Shown: in pieces, positions 27,701 to 35,015 of the stretch | Layout: each line of letters starts with the position of its first letter | How positions within the stretch are numbered: position 1 is the first letter of the stretch | NCBI RefSeq assembly: GCF_029931775.1 | Contig: NC_079312.1 | Span: 124,370,872-124,434,871, forward strand | Source of the DNA: Euleptes europaea | Taxonomy: Eukaryota > Chordata > Lepidosauria > Squamata > Sphaerodactylidae | Reading direction: 5' to 3' | DNA length: 64,000 nt | The notes under the pieces: generated by a model | The model's database searches: none | What the model saw: only the letters and a program-made list of their open reading frames with translations | What the model was told of the DNA's origin: nothing | Translations under genes and position numbers: made by a program

Positions 27701-28493
27701 TGTCTTCTTAAAGTAGGTGAAAGCAGTGGTGTTCCACTTATAGTTCCAAGGGGAAAAGGACATTTGGGGTTTTCTTGTAGTTTGGATGCTGCGGGTTCTC
27801 CAGACGCAGCCCATTAACTCGTCTTACCTTTCCAGCAATACCTCTTTCATCCACTCTGGCAAAGCAGTTTAGGGGGGGAAAGTAGACAGTCACAGAGCTG
27901 CAGAAATGTAGACCAATTATTATATAGGTTTCTTGGATGAAAAGGCTTGCTTAGAGTGTTTACCAGCAATCTTAAACACACTTATCTGGGCATAAGCGCC
28001 ACTGAATAAAGAAGGATTTCTGTCTGAGTAAACGTGCGTAGGATAAAGGATTACGCCTCAGTTTCCATTCTCCGGTAGTTTAAGTGACAGGTCAGGATCT
28101 GAGCCCCCTTGTGTCTTTCCTTCTGTTTCTAGGTGCGTTTTGGGGAACACTACCATCTTGGCTGAATTCGCTGGAGAAGAGGAAGTAAACCGTTTCTTAG
28201 CACAAGGCCAGCCACTGCCCCCCACCTCCAGTTGGCAGTCCAACACTGGAACCACTCAGACACGTTTGGGCTCCACAAGCAGCTCCCACGGAATGGTGCG
28301 CAACGACGGCGGCCACTGGAATACCCCCTGCCTGGGCGGGAAAGGGAGCAGCGACTTGCTCTGGGGCGGGGTCCCTCAGTACTCGAGCAGCCTTTGGGGT
28401 CCACCCAGCACCGATGACGGCAGGGTTATCGGAAGCCCAACGCCTTTGAATACTCTGCTTCCAGGTGACCTTCTCAGTGGGGAGTCCATCTAG
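592..28493 (+). CDS. TNRC6C: TNRC6C (GW182 family), 3' half of gene, 11 exons
   Basis: TNRC6/GW182 proteins bind Argonaute through N-terminal GW repeats and recruit PABPC and the deadenylases PAN2-PAN3 and CCR4-NOT through the C-terminal silencing domain, so that miRNA targets are repressed in the cytoplasm and P-bodies. Eleven exons (592-711, 4856-4939, 5531-5762, 7078-7245, 8615-8806, 9429-9572, 15277-15393, 20156-20350, 23837-23907, 26790-26929, 28133-28493) join in one frame to 1,824 nt, or 607 residues plus stop. Every intron begins GT and ends AG. In order the fragment shows a Q-rich region (1-110), a PAM2 motif (about 264-278), the P-GL motif RPPPGL (exon 8), an RRM (about 431-512) and a C-terminus with LWGG and SSLWG ending GDLLSGESI. 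From memory of the family, this ending matches TNRC6C rather than TNRC6A (GGGGESM) or TNRC6B (GGGSDSI). The Argonaute-binding half lies upstream of the window. Confidence 0.93.
985..1043 (+). mobile_element. CR1 LINE 3' end fragment
   Basis: The sequence reads TGCAGGGGGTTGGACTAGAT and continues with GACC, AGGTCCC and CCAGCTCTAT, the standard 3' end of amniote CR1 LINEs. Only about 60 nt remain. Confidence 0.8.
1689..2012 (+). pseudogene. PLE reverse-transcriptase C-terminus: GIY-YIG endonuclease fragment
   Basis: The open stretch reads [20 protein letters not shown], then [12 protein letters not shown], an EHF segment and a C-terminus ending DLSCYI. The pattern Y-x(n)-IYTG with R and EH downstream is the GIY-YIG nuclease that PLEs carry after the reverse transcriptase, and CPCG is a typical cysteine pair just before it. 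The reverse transcriptase itself is absent, so this is a remnant. Confidence 0.8.
2342..2400 (+). ncRNA. Hammerhead-ribozyme-like core in PLE-a right arm
   Basis: The conserved order is visible: CTGAAGA (2350-2356), a stem-loop with GCTT paired to AAGC, GAAAC (2383-2387), then GTA and TCCT, which pairs with the upstream AGGA as stem I. Minimal hammerheads are established components of PLE terminal repeats. The mirror copy on the minus strand at 1479-1536 differs at one core-adjacent base. Activity is untested. Confidence 0.55.
2690..3115 (+). repeat. Unclassified GC-rich interspersed repeat, copy 1
   Basis: This shares a block reading TTTTTGGTGACACAGCCT, then ACTGTTTTCAATGGGGCATT, with 32180-32220, and more loosely with 36450-36490. 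The opening motif AGCTCC...GGAGCTG...GTGACC is also shared with 31916-31940. No coding capacity or clear terminal repeats were found. The limits are approximate. Confidence 0.5.
3757..3972 (-). mobile_element. hAT-type MITE (TAGGGTTGCC family)
   Basis: It starts AGGGTTGCTAGCTCCGGGTT and ends GGTTGGCAACCCT, with inverted ends and the internal GGAGATCAGTTGTAATAGC block. The family is non-autonomous, about 200 bp, and assigned to hAT from exact 8-bp duplications at other copies (62335, 63408, 49503). Confidence 0.8.
4035..4335 (+). mobile_element. Bov-B (RTE) LINE fragment, end of ORF2
   Basis: The + strand translation contains [20 protein letters not shown] followed by [15 protein letters not shown]. 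This is the well-known C-terminal segment of Bov-B/RTE reverse transcriptase (YFGH.MRR.DSLEKT.MLG). It is followed by degraded sequence corresponding to the last ORF2 helices. It is a decayed fragment within a TNRC6C intron. Confidence 0.85.
4856..4939 (+). CDS. TNRC6C: TNRC6C exon (visible exon 2), Q-rich
   Basis: The 84-nt exon lies between AATCTGCAG and the donor GTAGGT, with both ends in phase 0. Its 28 residues, [10 protein letters not shown] to IRQQEQQ, continue the glutamine-rich coiled region. The following intron is only 591 nt and is half filled by a fold-back Penelope-like element. Confidence 0.93.
5038..5336 (-). mobile_element. Penelope-like element (PLE-b), fold-back copy in 591-nt intron
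   Basis: A 12-bp duplication TAAGTCTGTTCT flanks it (5026-5037, 5337-5348). The arms 5071-5201 and 5207-5337 are inverted copies of about 131 bp with only a few mismatches and a 5-nt loop. A 33-nt tail (5038-5070) is present only on the left, so the element reads on the minus strand. The arm sequence (GATGCCTGCCGCAGCTGTG, GCGAAACGTCAGGAAAG) matches a PLE terminal repeat common in reptile genomes. Confidence 0.85.
5242..5284 (+). ncRNA. Hammerhead-ribozyme-like motif in PLE-b right arm
   Basis: TCCT (5242-5245), CTGAAGA (5246-5252), stem II GCC...GGC, GAAAC (5273-5277), the cleavage triplet GTC (5278-5280) and AGGA (5281-5284) are in the right order. Stem I pairs TCCT with AGGA. Stem III is only the AC/GT pairs, as in minimal hammerheads of PLEs, which are thought to need dimers. 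A mirror copy lies on the minus strand of the left arm. Confidence 0.6.
5531..5762 (+). CDS. TNRC6C: TNRC6C exon (visible exon 3), Q/P-rich
   Basis: The acceptor is TTGCCAG and the donor GTATGT. The exon has 232 nt and ends with one extra base (phase 1). It encodes [21 protein letters not shown], then a proline-rich stretch, and ends [10 protein letters not shown]. The split codon is completed as alanine by the exon at 7078, giving [11 protein letters not shown], which is the expected TNRC6C sequence. Confidence 0.92.
5893..6033 (+). mobile_element. Short hAT (Charlie-like) non-autonomous copy
   Basis: The ends CAGTGGTTCCCAAAC and TTGGGAACCGCTG are inverted repeats, and an exact 8-bp duplication CTGTATTT lies at 5885-5892 and 6034-6041. 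The 141-bp length fits an internally deleted Charlie-type hAT. Confidence 0.88.
6034..7077. other. Intron sequence, no gene seen
   Basis: This intron part holds purine-rich sequence at 6380-6600 that gives long but meaningless reading frames. I see no exon, RNA gene or clear repeat in it. Confidence 0.7.
7078..7245 (+). CDS. TNRC6C: TNRC6C exon (visible exon 4)
   Basis: The exon starts after ATCTTAG and ends before GTATGT. It is 168 nt long and phase 1 at both ends. It encodes [17 protein letters not shown] through [13 protein letters not shown] to QNPSKH. This is a disordered part of the silencing domain upstream of PAM2, rich in Ser, Asn and Pro. Confidence 0.92.
7246..8614. other. Intron sequence, no gene seen
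   Basis: A/T-rich single-copy-looking sequence. A weak trace of the repeat type at 22853 may lie near 8350-8440. Confidence 0.65.
8615..8806 (+). CDS. TNRC6C: TNRC6C exon (visible exon 5), reaches start of PAM2
   Basis: The 192-nt exon lies between TATGTCAG and GTAACT, phase 1 at both ends. It encodes [16 protein letters not shown] through [14 protein letters not shown] and [16 protein letters not shown] to SSINWPP. The last residues form the beginning of the PABP-binding PAM2 motif, which is completed by the next exon. Confidence 0.93.
9429..9572 (+). CDS. TNRC6C: TNRC6C exon (visible exon 6), PAM2 motif
   Basis: The acceptor is CCAAACAG and the donor GTAGAG; the exon is 144 nt, phase 1. 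It begins [14 protein letters not shown], the core of PAM2 (PPEFxPGxPWKG), which binds the MLLE domain of PABPC1 in this family. It continues [12 protein letters not shown] and ends NRYLLKSGG. The motif residues F, P-G and P-W-K-G are all present, so PABP binding should be intact. Confidence 0.93.
9573..12071. other. Intron sequence, no gene seen
   Basis: There is a poly-C run near 10988-10998 and G-rich sequence at 11340-11560. The reading frames here lack homology that I can recognise. Confidence 0.65.
12080..12517 (+). mobile_element. hAT non-autonomous element, 438 bp
   Basis: It begins CGGGGTGGGGAACC and ends ATTCCCCATCTCTG. The 8-bp duplication TTCTACGT is exact at 12072-12079 and 12518-12525. 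The internal GGCCATTTGGATATTTATAA block is typical of a hAT family widespread in reptiles and mammals. Confidence 0.88.
12526..14421. other. Intron sequence, no gene seen
   Basis: Homopolymers occur at about 13051 (T) and 13228 (G). No transposon ends or exons were recognised. Confidence 0.65.
14430..14609 (+). mobile_element. hAT copy of the CAGGGGTGTCAAAC family
   Basis: The ends are CAGGGGTGTTGAGCATAAGG and GTTTGACACCCCTG, and the exact 8-bp duplication GTCTAATC flanks it (14422-14429, 14610-14617). It is a 180-bp deleted copy with GGCCGGATCCAGCCCC and the TATCCGGCCCTCG internal ends. Confidence 0.9.
15277..15393 (+). CDS. TNRC6C: TNRC6C exon (visible exon 7), Ser-rich M2 region
   Basis: The 117-nt exon follows GTTCTGCAG and ends at GTACGA. 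It encodes [18 protein letters not shown] to [10 protein letters not shown]. Serine-rich sequence around a single tryptophan is typical of the M2 region, where tryptophans contact CCR4-NOT and PAN3. It is reached across the largest visible intron, 5.7 kb. Confidence 0.92.
15562..15767 (+). mobile_element. tRNA-derived SINE (family B)
   Basis: The A box region GCTCAGTGGTAGAGC and B box GGTTCAATCCC are intact. The tail runs TGATGGACCAAGGCTCTGAT to CAGCTTCATGTGAATA. The same family occurs on the minus strand at 46310-46520. Confidence 0.85.
15768..20155. other. Intron sequence apart from SINE at 17219
   Basis: The stretch 16205-16365 resembles 14690-14870 weakly (GCAGGGGTTCT and AGCCTCT blocks), perhaps an old repeat. 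Otherwise nothing is recognised. Confidence 0.55.
17219..17471 (+). mobile_element. tRNA-derived SINE (family A)
   Basis: It begins AGCCAGCGAGGTGTAGTGG (A box) with a B-box-like GGTTTGTTTCC. The body includes CTCTCAGCCCCACCTACTTC and the tail GGCATATAAAAACCAACTCC followed by a CTT-rich end. Six copies of the family lie in the window. Confidence 0.88.
20156..20350 (+). CDS. TNRC6C: TNRC6C exon (visible exon 8), P-GL motif
   Basis: The acceptor is CTGTTGCAG and the donor GTATTC; the exon is 195 nt, phase 1. It encodes [13 protein letters not shown], then [11 protein letters not shown], then the conserved P-GL motif TRPPPGLTN, then [10 protein letters not shown]. Several tryptophans (STW, ELWK, STWG, LGW) fit the deadenylase-recruiting part of the silencing domain. 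Confidence 0.93.
20351..22376. other. Intron sequence, no gene seen
   Basis: There is a poly-C tract at 20811-20821. A segment near 22010-22060 (TGGTGGCCAAGGAGCAGC) is not assignable. I see no gene. Confidence 0.6.
22389..22613 (+). mobile_element. 5S-rRNA-derived SINE, copy 1
   Basis: The 5' half, from AGCCTGATCTCGTCAGATCT through TTTGGATGGGAGACCACC to GGAATACCAGG, is a 5S rRNA internal promoter region. The 3' half carries GGCACTGGCAAACCA, AAAGGGGTCACCATAAG and a CA-repeat tail. An exact 12-bp duplication AATTCTAAATAC lies at 22377-22388 and 22614-22625. 5S-derived SINEs are known in squamates. Confidence 0.92.
22853..22937 (+). repeat. Ancient interspersed repeat fragment (AATCCTAAGCAGGTTTACTT type)
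   Basis: The sequence CAATCCTAAGCAGGTTTAC, then TGGGGCTTACTCCCAAGCAA and GTGTTCTTAGGGTTGCAG, is a common amniote/squamate repeat signature. A second degraded copy occurs near 27963-28050. I cannot assign its family. Confidence 0.5.
23837..23907 (+). CDS. TNRC6C: TNRC6C exon (visible exon 9), start of RRM
   Basis: This short 71-nt exon lies between GTGATCTAG and GTAAGC. It moves the frame from phase 1 to phase 0. It encodes [20 protein letters not shown] followed by LTPQ. WLVLRNL is the first strand of the GW182 RRM, an RRM fold that lacks normal RNA-binding residues in this family. Confidence 0.93.
23964..24219 (-). mobile_element. tRNA-derived SINE (family A), minus strand
   Basis: Read on the minus strand it has the family A order: promoter end near 24219 (CCAGCATGGTGCAGTGG), CTTCATGTGGAGGAGTGGGG on the + strand, CACAACAGGCACCTTGTGAG, and a GCAGCAGCAGC-type tail near 23964. 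It lies 56 nt downstream of the TNRC6C exon ending at 23907. Confidence 0.85.
24220..25630. other. Intron sequence, no gene seen
   Basis: A/T-rich, with a duplicated 16-nt AAAGTCAGTCTGCCAT near 25200-25233. No exon or transposon was recognised. Confidence 0.6.
25631..25843 (-). mobile_element. hAT-type MITE (TAGGGTTGCC family), degraded
   Basis: ATGGTTGCTGGCTCCAGGTT opens the copy and GGAGGCTAGCAACTCTAGG closes it. The internal ATAATGCTATATCAT and AGATCTCCAGG blocks match other copies. A further partial fragment lies near 26470-26542 (GGAGGTTGGCAATCCTAGG). Confidence 0.7.
25943..26150 (+). mobile_element. tRNA-derived SINE (family A relative, TATAAATCAAG tail)
   Basis: It begins AGCCAGTGTGGTGTAGTGG with B-box GGTTCAAATCTCC, and shares CCTACCTCACAAGGTGG with family A. 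It ends differently, in GGCAGGGTATAAATCAAG plus TAAATAAA. This looks like a related subfamily with a different 3' end. Confidence 0.8.
26790..26929 (+). CDS. TNRC6C: TNRC6C exon (visible exon 10), RRM core
   Basis: The exon follows CCCATTAG, starts in phase 0, has 140 nt and ends in phase 2 before GTATGC. It encodes [20 protein letters not shown], then [20 protein letters not shown] and the end of the second RRM helix. The split Met codon is completed by the last exon, giving LHMCVLGNTT. Confidence 0.94.
26930..28132. other. Last TNRC6C intron
   Basis: It holds an unassigned sequence with a G run near 27549 and a faint old-repeat trace at 27963-28050. No exon was seen. Confidence 0.6.
28133..28493 (+). 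CDS. TNRC6C: TNRC6C terminal coding exon: RRM end and C-terminus
   Basis: The acceptor is TGTTTCTAG. Coding runs 361 nt to a TAG stop at 28491. It completes the RRM ([18 protein letters not shown]) and continues into the C-terminal region with the tryptophan motifs [17 protein letters not shown], ending [14 protein letters not shown]. These tryptophans are effector contacts in the family. No other stop interrupts the frame, so the C-terminus looks complete and functional. Confidence 0.95.
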
Positions 28494-31215
28494 GATGCCA
28501 GAGAAACAAAATGGAAGTAACAATCATCAGCACTAAAAGAAAAATAATGGTAACCCTTTCCAGTCCAGGGCATCGTGAAGAATCCAGCTTTAATAGATCA
28601 GACTGGCAGCCCTTTTTTTAGTACCTCTGTCCAATATCGACTATGAAACTCTGCCGAAGTCCTTGTGAACTGTTAGTGCAACAGTATGGGCTCCCTTTGG
28701 TCAGTGTCACGTGCTAATGATAGGTTTTATGTGGGTTTTTTTTTCCAATGGCTTTTTGATTTTGTTTTTATGTTTGTATGGTGTTTTTAAAGACGTATAA
28801 AAGCTGCTTAGACTAGTTCTATCATGAAGGGCACTTTTCAGAATTTGGGCTGGAAAGGGTTATTTTATCAACTTTGGGAGCGGGGGAGGGATATAAAGGG
28901 GGGGATTTGAGAAAGCCTATTTAAAATGAGCCTGTGATAATTATGCACATTACCAGAGGCGGATCCATTAATCACAAGGGGGTGGCAACCGACCATCCCA
29001 TCAGCAGCACTGGGGAACAAATCTTTTGCCCCTCGGCTGTGCAACTTGGATTGAGCGGTGGGGTGGAGTATCTGCGTCCATTACTCCCATGGGTCTTGCC
29101 TATGCACATTACACTTGTTTCATTACTTTTTTGTGTCATTTTTTTAAAATTCCCCCTCGAAAATAGTAAAATGGTTTAGAGAAAAAAATACAACATATCA
29201 AACATGCAACTATACTTGAATCCAGCAGGCCAATAACAAAATGTGAACACTTTCCTATTATTACACTTCCAGGTTGACATCAGAAAACAAAAGAACAGGC
29301 TCTAGGGAAAAAAATTAAGTTTTTTTTTTCTTATATGTATGCATTGGGGAAAAGATGGATCGTTGTGTGAGCGTATGGGGGTGTGTGTGCGCCAGTTGTA
29401 CGACTTAACAAAATGTGTGTTTGTTTTTTTCTTTTCCTTCTCAGTATATGCTTTTGATTTGCTCATTGGTCAGAACGTTTAATTGTTATTAGCTTCTAAC
29501 TTTGCACTGAGTGTCCACAGCCCTTCTTGTAGCTAATCCTACTTGGTTTTTTTAAGGAAAAAAATGAAAAAAAAAACTGATAGGAGGGGCTGGCGACAAT
29601 TCACGTGTAAATGTTTACTCAAGGACTCTTACCGCATTTTAAAAACTTACAGTGTGTATCTCTGGAGAATAATATGTATATCTACCTTTAGCAGCTTTTT
29701 ATTGTGGACTAATGCAAGGAAATAATTACCGGAGTATTGCACCACTTTTTTTCCATTCAAAATATAAAGTTTAAAAAAAAAGGAAAAAAAAAAACTCTTG
29801 TTGAACTGTGGCCATAAATACTTGTAAAGAGTGAATGGTTCCCTGCAAGCCGGAACGGAAACAAGCACTTGGACATAGGTTTTGACTGCTTTTGGAGGAG
29901 CCTACAGTTTCGGCTCTCACCTGTTTACAGACTTTTTTTTTCCTCCTTCAAACTTTAAAATAAAAAAAGGAATTGAAAAAAAAGAAAAAAATAGACTTCC
30001 ATCATAAAGAAACCTATTTTCAGAATGAAGATATGCTACTTCAGAGCTCTGGGATTGAAACAGTGTTTGTTGTTGTTGTTCTTGTTGTTCTCGTTGTTGT
30101 TTTATCCTTTTCTTTGGCCATTGCTGTGTACTCTGTTTTGTTTTTTTCCTCCTCTTCGTCAAAGTGGCGAAAAAAAAAACGTTGTGATCACTATCTTGCA
30201 CATGGTGGAAGATGTCTCAGGAAAGCCGGGTTTCCCGAGGAGCAACTCCACACCATTTCATGTATTTTTTAAACCCAACTCCTAGCACTGAAGATGTTAT
30301 TAAAAAACAAAACGGAAAAATAAATAAAAAAAGACAGTAAGAGAAGAAGAAAAATACCTAATCTAATGTGTAGCAGTTACATATTTACCAAATAATGGAC
30401 TCAAAAAAATAGATGTTTGAAGAGTGCTTTATATATTAAAAATTGCTTTATGTTTAAAAATGATCAATGTTTTTGATTGTTTTGAAAGGAAGAAAGACAA
30501 TGGAATAACATACCCTTTGAGTATGTTTTTAAAAATTATATGAACATTGTGCTCCCTGCCTGCTTGGATCAGGAAACTTGTGCATTACATTTTTTTTGTT
30601 AAAGATTAGCTTTTTAATGGTATTGTCCAATTAAAAAGGGTCCTGCAAGATTGCAAATCAACAAAAGCTGGTTTTCTAGAGGATCATGAACTATGCACAG
30701 ATTGGGTTCCAGACTTGTGTTTTCTCAAGTTTTCGTAGTGTATTTAGCTGAATACCCTTTTCTCAGAGTGATTGCATCTCATTCTCATTACACGCACTCT
30801 ACATATGTATTGTGTATATATATCTCTCTATACACACGAACACACACACACACACACACACATTATATTTATATATAAAATACATATGTGCCTATGTGCG
30901 GATTGAAATAGTCAATACAATTTTCCATGCTGAAGTTTAGCAATGAGTTGTAGGAATTAAAAAAAACTCCCAATCATTTAAAATTTGGGATGGAAGTTTA
31001 AAAAAAAAAATCCTGTTGAATATTTTTTTTGCCTTTCATTTTGAATTTAAGATGTCTGTAACTCTGAGATGAAAAGAAAAAAAAGTTTGTGGCTTTTAAT
31101 GTTATTTCTCCTCATAGAATGTGATTGTTAAAAACATGCACCAGAAGTTGCTTTCAAGAGTACGAAGATTCTTTGAAACTTAATAAACTGCAGTTTTTCT
31201 TGGCTGTTAAAAAAA
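28494..31215 (+). other. TNRC6C: TNRC6C 3' untranslated region (minimum extent)
   Basis: About 2.7 kb downstream of the stop is A/T-rich and largely free of recognisable repeats, as expected of a long TNRC6 3'UTR. It has many T and A homopolymers, a GTT-rich run near 30066-30100 and a CA microsatellite near 30841-30862. AATAAA hexamers occur at 30319 and 31182. The sequence stays repeat-free until about 31,880, so the true end may be further downstream. This is inference from position and composition; no transcript data are available. Confidence 0.55.
31182..31187 (+). promoter_or_regulatory. Candidate poly(A) signal AATAAA of TNRC6C
   Basis: A canonical AATAAA is followed within 30 nt by T-rich and then TG/T-rich sequence, the usual downstream element. 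Another AATAAA pair near 30319-30328 is an alternative upstream site. Which one is used cannot be told from sequence. Confidence 0.45.
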
Positions 31216-31879
31216 AAAAAGCATGTGTATTTTTCTTGCGTTTTGAGACAACTGTTAACCTCCTAGCTTTAACTGCAGTTTTTGTAGAGGGCCTTTTCAA
31301 GACTTGCCACGCTTCTTACATGTTTAACATGAAACAAAGAAATATTAGAAGTAATTAAAATGCCCCCCCATATGTTTAGTTTGATGTACATCATCTGATT
31401 TTAGATTGTGGGATATTTTTGCTATATGTGTTTTGCCAATCTTTGACATAGACATTAAGATAGTAATGGATTATATATGGATTGTCACATTTTTACAGTT
31501 GTATTTCTGTTCTCCTTTTTTCCAATCCTATGGAAGAATTTTCATCACACTGCTGGAACTGTGAAGAAATAGAGACAGAATTCAGAGACCACCCAAATAT
31601 TATTATGCTTTTGGGCCACCATTCCTTTGCCTCTAGTATTTCTTAACCTTTGAGAACAAAGGCTTTCACTCATGAGCATTTTTTTAGGTAATTTCCCCAT
31701 TTTTTGTTCACATGATATTACAAGAGCATTCTGCTTTTCCTCTGAACTCCTGTTCGAGAGAATAATCAAAATCACTTCCATGTGACAGCTTCAGCTCAAA
31801 CTTTCAGAAAAAGTTCAAGGCTTGGAGTATGAGCCGTGAAGGCAATTTATTCAGCCCAAGCAGTAACCTATAGGCCTAT

Positions 31880-32340
31880 GAGCACATTCCGAGTGGGGGG
31901 GGGGGATGGGGACGAAGCTCCATAGGAGCTGCCGTGACCCCCGCTGGTGTATGTGCATGTATAACCTGGGATAACAGCCAGTTACGCCATCCCGGGTGGC
32001 ACACACACCAGCTCATGGGCACCCTGGAGTGGTGCAGGCCTCCTCAGCCACCGCACCGGGACCTAAATCCCAGAAGAGGCGGCCGTGCCAGTGTTCGGGG
32101 GGGGGGGGGCGTTCCAAGGGGCGGAGCTGACATTAGCTTCCTGACCCCTTTAGACCCGGGAACGCTCTGCTGAGCCAACATTTTTGGTGGCACAGCCTTG
32201 CTGTTTGCAATGGGGCATTTGTACAAAAGCTTTTTTTCTCCACAACGGCCAGGAAGCCTCTGAGGAGGCTGCTCCCAGCCATTGCGAATCTCCCCCCACC
32301 CCCCAGGGATGGGCTGCCCAAGATTTGTTTGCTTAAGAAT
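31880..32340 (+). repeat. Unclassified GC-rich interspersed repeat, copy 2
   Basis: It shares the GAAGCTCCATAGGAGCTGCC opening and the TTTTTGGTGGCACAGCCTTG then CAATGGGGCATTT block with 2690-3115. It contains long G and C homopolymers. No reading frame in it is supported as a gene. Confidence 0.5.
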
Positions 32341-33593
32341 GAGTTTCCAAATCGCTGTGACGCCCCGGAATTCATCAGTAGGAATCCCTCTTTCTCTGGA
32401 CAGCAAATCAGCAGGACTTTATCTCCTTTCTTGCAACTTGTGAAAGTCTTGTGGGGGGACGGACCCTAGCTTTTAAGCAGCCAGTAACTTCTTGTTGCTT
32501 ACTTGTTGTGATCTCCCACAAAATGGCTGGCAGTGTGTCTTGGTCAACTTGACATGGCCTTGTTTTCAAAAGTATGTGTAAACAGGATTGATGTTGTGCG
32601 CACGTTAAATTTGTCTTGTGGTTCAGTCAGGAAATCGATTCTCTGGCCCTAAATATATGACATAAGGATTTTCAGTTCATGCTGCAATTATGCAAGTGGG
32701 ATTAGCATGTCGTTTAAGGCATTCTCATGAGTGCCTTCAGGCCATGTTAACACTGTTTTGTGCAACGTAACCCTTTTAGCTAGAAATTTGGAAAAGCCAT
32801 GCATGGAAATAAGCTCACAGTTTATTTTATGTTAGGTTGCCTGGATTTGTTTAGAATGAGATATACTTCTGGAAACTAGTATCTACCTTCGCCAAGCAAG
32901 CAAAATGAGTTTTCCCATGTTTTAGCCAAAGTATACATTTTAGGCACTTGCTGTGATTTTTTTCATATAAATTTAAATTAGTTGAATGGGGCAAATAGAA
33001 GCTTCCCAGGACCATTTCAGGTCAGGAAAAGGGCACAGGTTTTAACCCCCTTACCCAAATACCTAAAAAGTATGTTTTAAAAATAAATGGGAGCTCTGGA
33101 CACAGAACTCCCTGCACACATCTGGCTTGACCTTGTTGAAATTGCATCTGAGAGCACATTCCAGTAAACGCTAACCATCGGCAGCTACTTAGAGCTGCAA
33201 CGTAGCCTGTCATTTCTAGAATCTCAGCAAGCCATGTAATTTATTTCCATGTGATGATTTAGTATTGGGTCTGAGTGGTGTGGCCGAAGGGGAGCCCAGG
33301 GACAGTGTTTTTATAGGTGCCTGTGTTGTCTCTTGGAAGCCCAGTTAGTCACTGTTTGAAGGGGTGTAAGATAGAAGTTTACAGGCAGAAGATTCAGATA
33401 AAAGCAATATGAACTACAGCTTCCAGCAACACATAATTGCAAAGATTGGGTTAGATCCAATGCAAGGTCTGTGCGAGGATTCCTGATCTTCCCAGCTTTC
33501 TCTTCAGCCATTATTTCCACCCCCGTAGAAGTTTATCCCTGGGACCATGGGACCCACTTGGAGTATGGGGAGGGTTGCCAGCCTCCAGGTACT

Positions 33594-34822
33594 GGGGAGA
33601 AAAACGGCACCTCTGTACTTGTACCAAAAGGTTTAGAAAAACAGTACAGGAAACTGTATATACACAAAGTGCAAATATTTATAAGCTACTGAGGTGAAAC
33701 ATAGACCATATACGTGACATATATACAACACAATTATATACAATATGTACAGTTCACACAAAAAATGTAGAGAAATTTCCAAAGGTCTCAGCTGAGTACC
33801 ACAAATATATAGAGGAAGTTCCAAAGGTCTCAACTGAGTACCAAATGAATGCTAATATTGTAATCCTTGTGTAAAGTTCATATAGAGCCACAATCATCGA
33901 TGGATACGGCCGTTTCAGATCCACAGCAGTGGAAATCTTTCTTCAGTCCTTCTAAAAATTAATATATTACCATCAGTATATAAATATATAAAGATTATGA
34001 CTATTAAAAATTGAGTCAATACAATATACTTACAATACAAAAGTGCTGTTACATAGTCAGCTGGGGTTGCCAGTTTGTGACCTGAAGCATTACTCTTTAC
34101 CCTTAAATGGTGGACTATATGGTATTATACTAGGACTGTCAGTTCTAAGGTTGCCAAGCTCCAGGTGGGGCCTGGAGATTTCTTACTTCCTATAGGGTAA
34201 AGCTGATGTTAAAATGCTGCTAAAATATACATTGTCACTTTAAAGAATTCTAACCCACTTCGGGGATGCATCATCAGCAACACCTGGGTTTTCCTATGTA
34301 TCTGATTAAGACTCTGTTCTAGTTTATTAGCTGCACTATGTGATGTACTTTACTGACTTCTGATTGCTCATACTTACCCTGTGTGGGAAGGAATGATGAC
34401 TATGTAACAGCACTTTTGTATTGTAAGTATATTGTATTGACTCAATTTTTAATAGTCATAATCTTTATATATTTATATACTGATGGTAATATATTAATTT
34501 TTAGAAGGACTGAAGAAAGATTTCCACTGCTGTGGATCTGAAACGGCCGTATCCATCGATGATTGTGGCTCTATATGAACTTTACACAAGGATTACAATA
34601 TTAGCATTCATTTGGTACTCAGTTGAGACCTTTGGAACTTCCTCTATATATTTGTGGTACTCAGCTGAGACCTTTGGAAATTTCTCTACATTTTTTGTGT
34701 GAACTGTACATATTGTATATAATTGTGTTGTATATATGTCACGTATATGGTCTATGTTTCACCTCAGTAGCTTATAAATATTTGCACTTTGTGTATATAC
34801 AGTTTCCTGTACTGTTTTTCTA
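33594..34822 (-). mobile_element. Penelope-like element (PLE-c) with two collinear 426-bp arms
   Basis: Arms 33634-34059 and 34397-34822 are inverted copies that align without any gap across 426 bp, separated by a 337-nt spacer. The exact duplication AGCCTCCAGGTACT (33580-33593, 34823-34836) shows it is one insertion, into a hAT-type MITE. A 40-nt tail (33594-33633) exists only on the left and resembles the PLE-a tail (GTACAGAGGTG versus GTACAGTGGTG). No coding sequence is recognisable in the spacer, which carries a scrap resembling the MITE (34141-34190). Confidence 0.85.
34504..34556 (+). ncRNA. Hammerhead-ribozyme-like motif in PLE-c right arm
   Basis: AAGGA is followed by CTGAAGA (34510-34516). 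Stem II is AGAT/ATCT plus CCAC/GTGG (34518-34539, loop TGCT), then come GAAAC (34540-34544), GGCC, the triplet GTA (34549-34551) and TCC pairing back to GGA. All core residues are present. An identical copy lies on the minus strand in the left arm. Confidence 0.65.
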
Positions 34823-35015
34823 AGCCTCCAGGTACTAGCTGCAGGTCTGCTATTACAACAGCTCCAGCCGATAGAGATCAGTTCACTTGGAGAAAATGGC
34901 TGCTTTGGCAATTGGACTCTATGGCATTGAAGTCCCTCCCCTCCCAAACCCTGCCCTTCTCGGGCTCTTCCTCAAAAACCTCCTAATGGTGGCAAAGAGG
35001 GACCTGGCAATCCTA

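Larger units (their letters stand above)
33571..35015 (+). mobile_element. hAT-type MITE (TAGGGTTGCC family) split by PLE-c
   Basis: The left part is 33571-33593 (AGGGTTGCCAGCCTCCAGGT) and the right part 34837-35015, ending GGGACCTGGCAATCCTA. Removing PLE-c and one duplication restores the family's normal length of about 200 bp. The MITE is therefore older than the PLE insertion. Confidence 0.85.

Noticed and set aside
33633-34823. Two identical 66-residue frames on opposite strands
   Set aside because: They are the mirrored arms of PLE-c; the sequence is A/T-rich terminal repeat and not coding.
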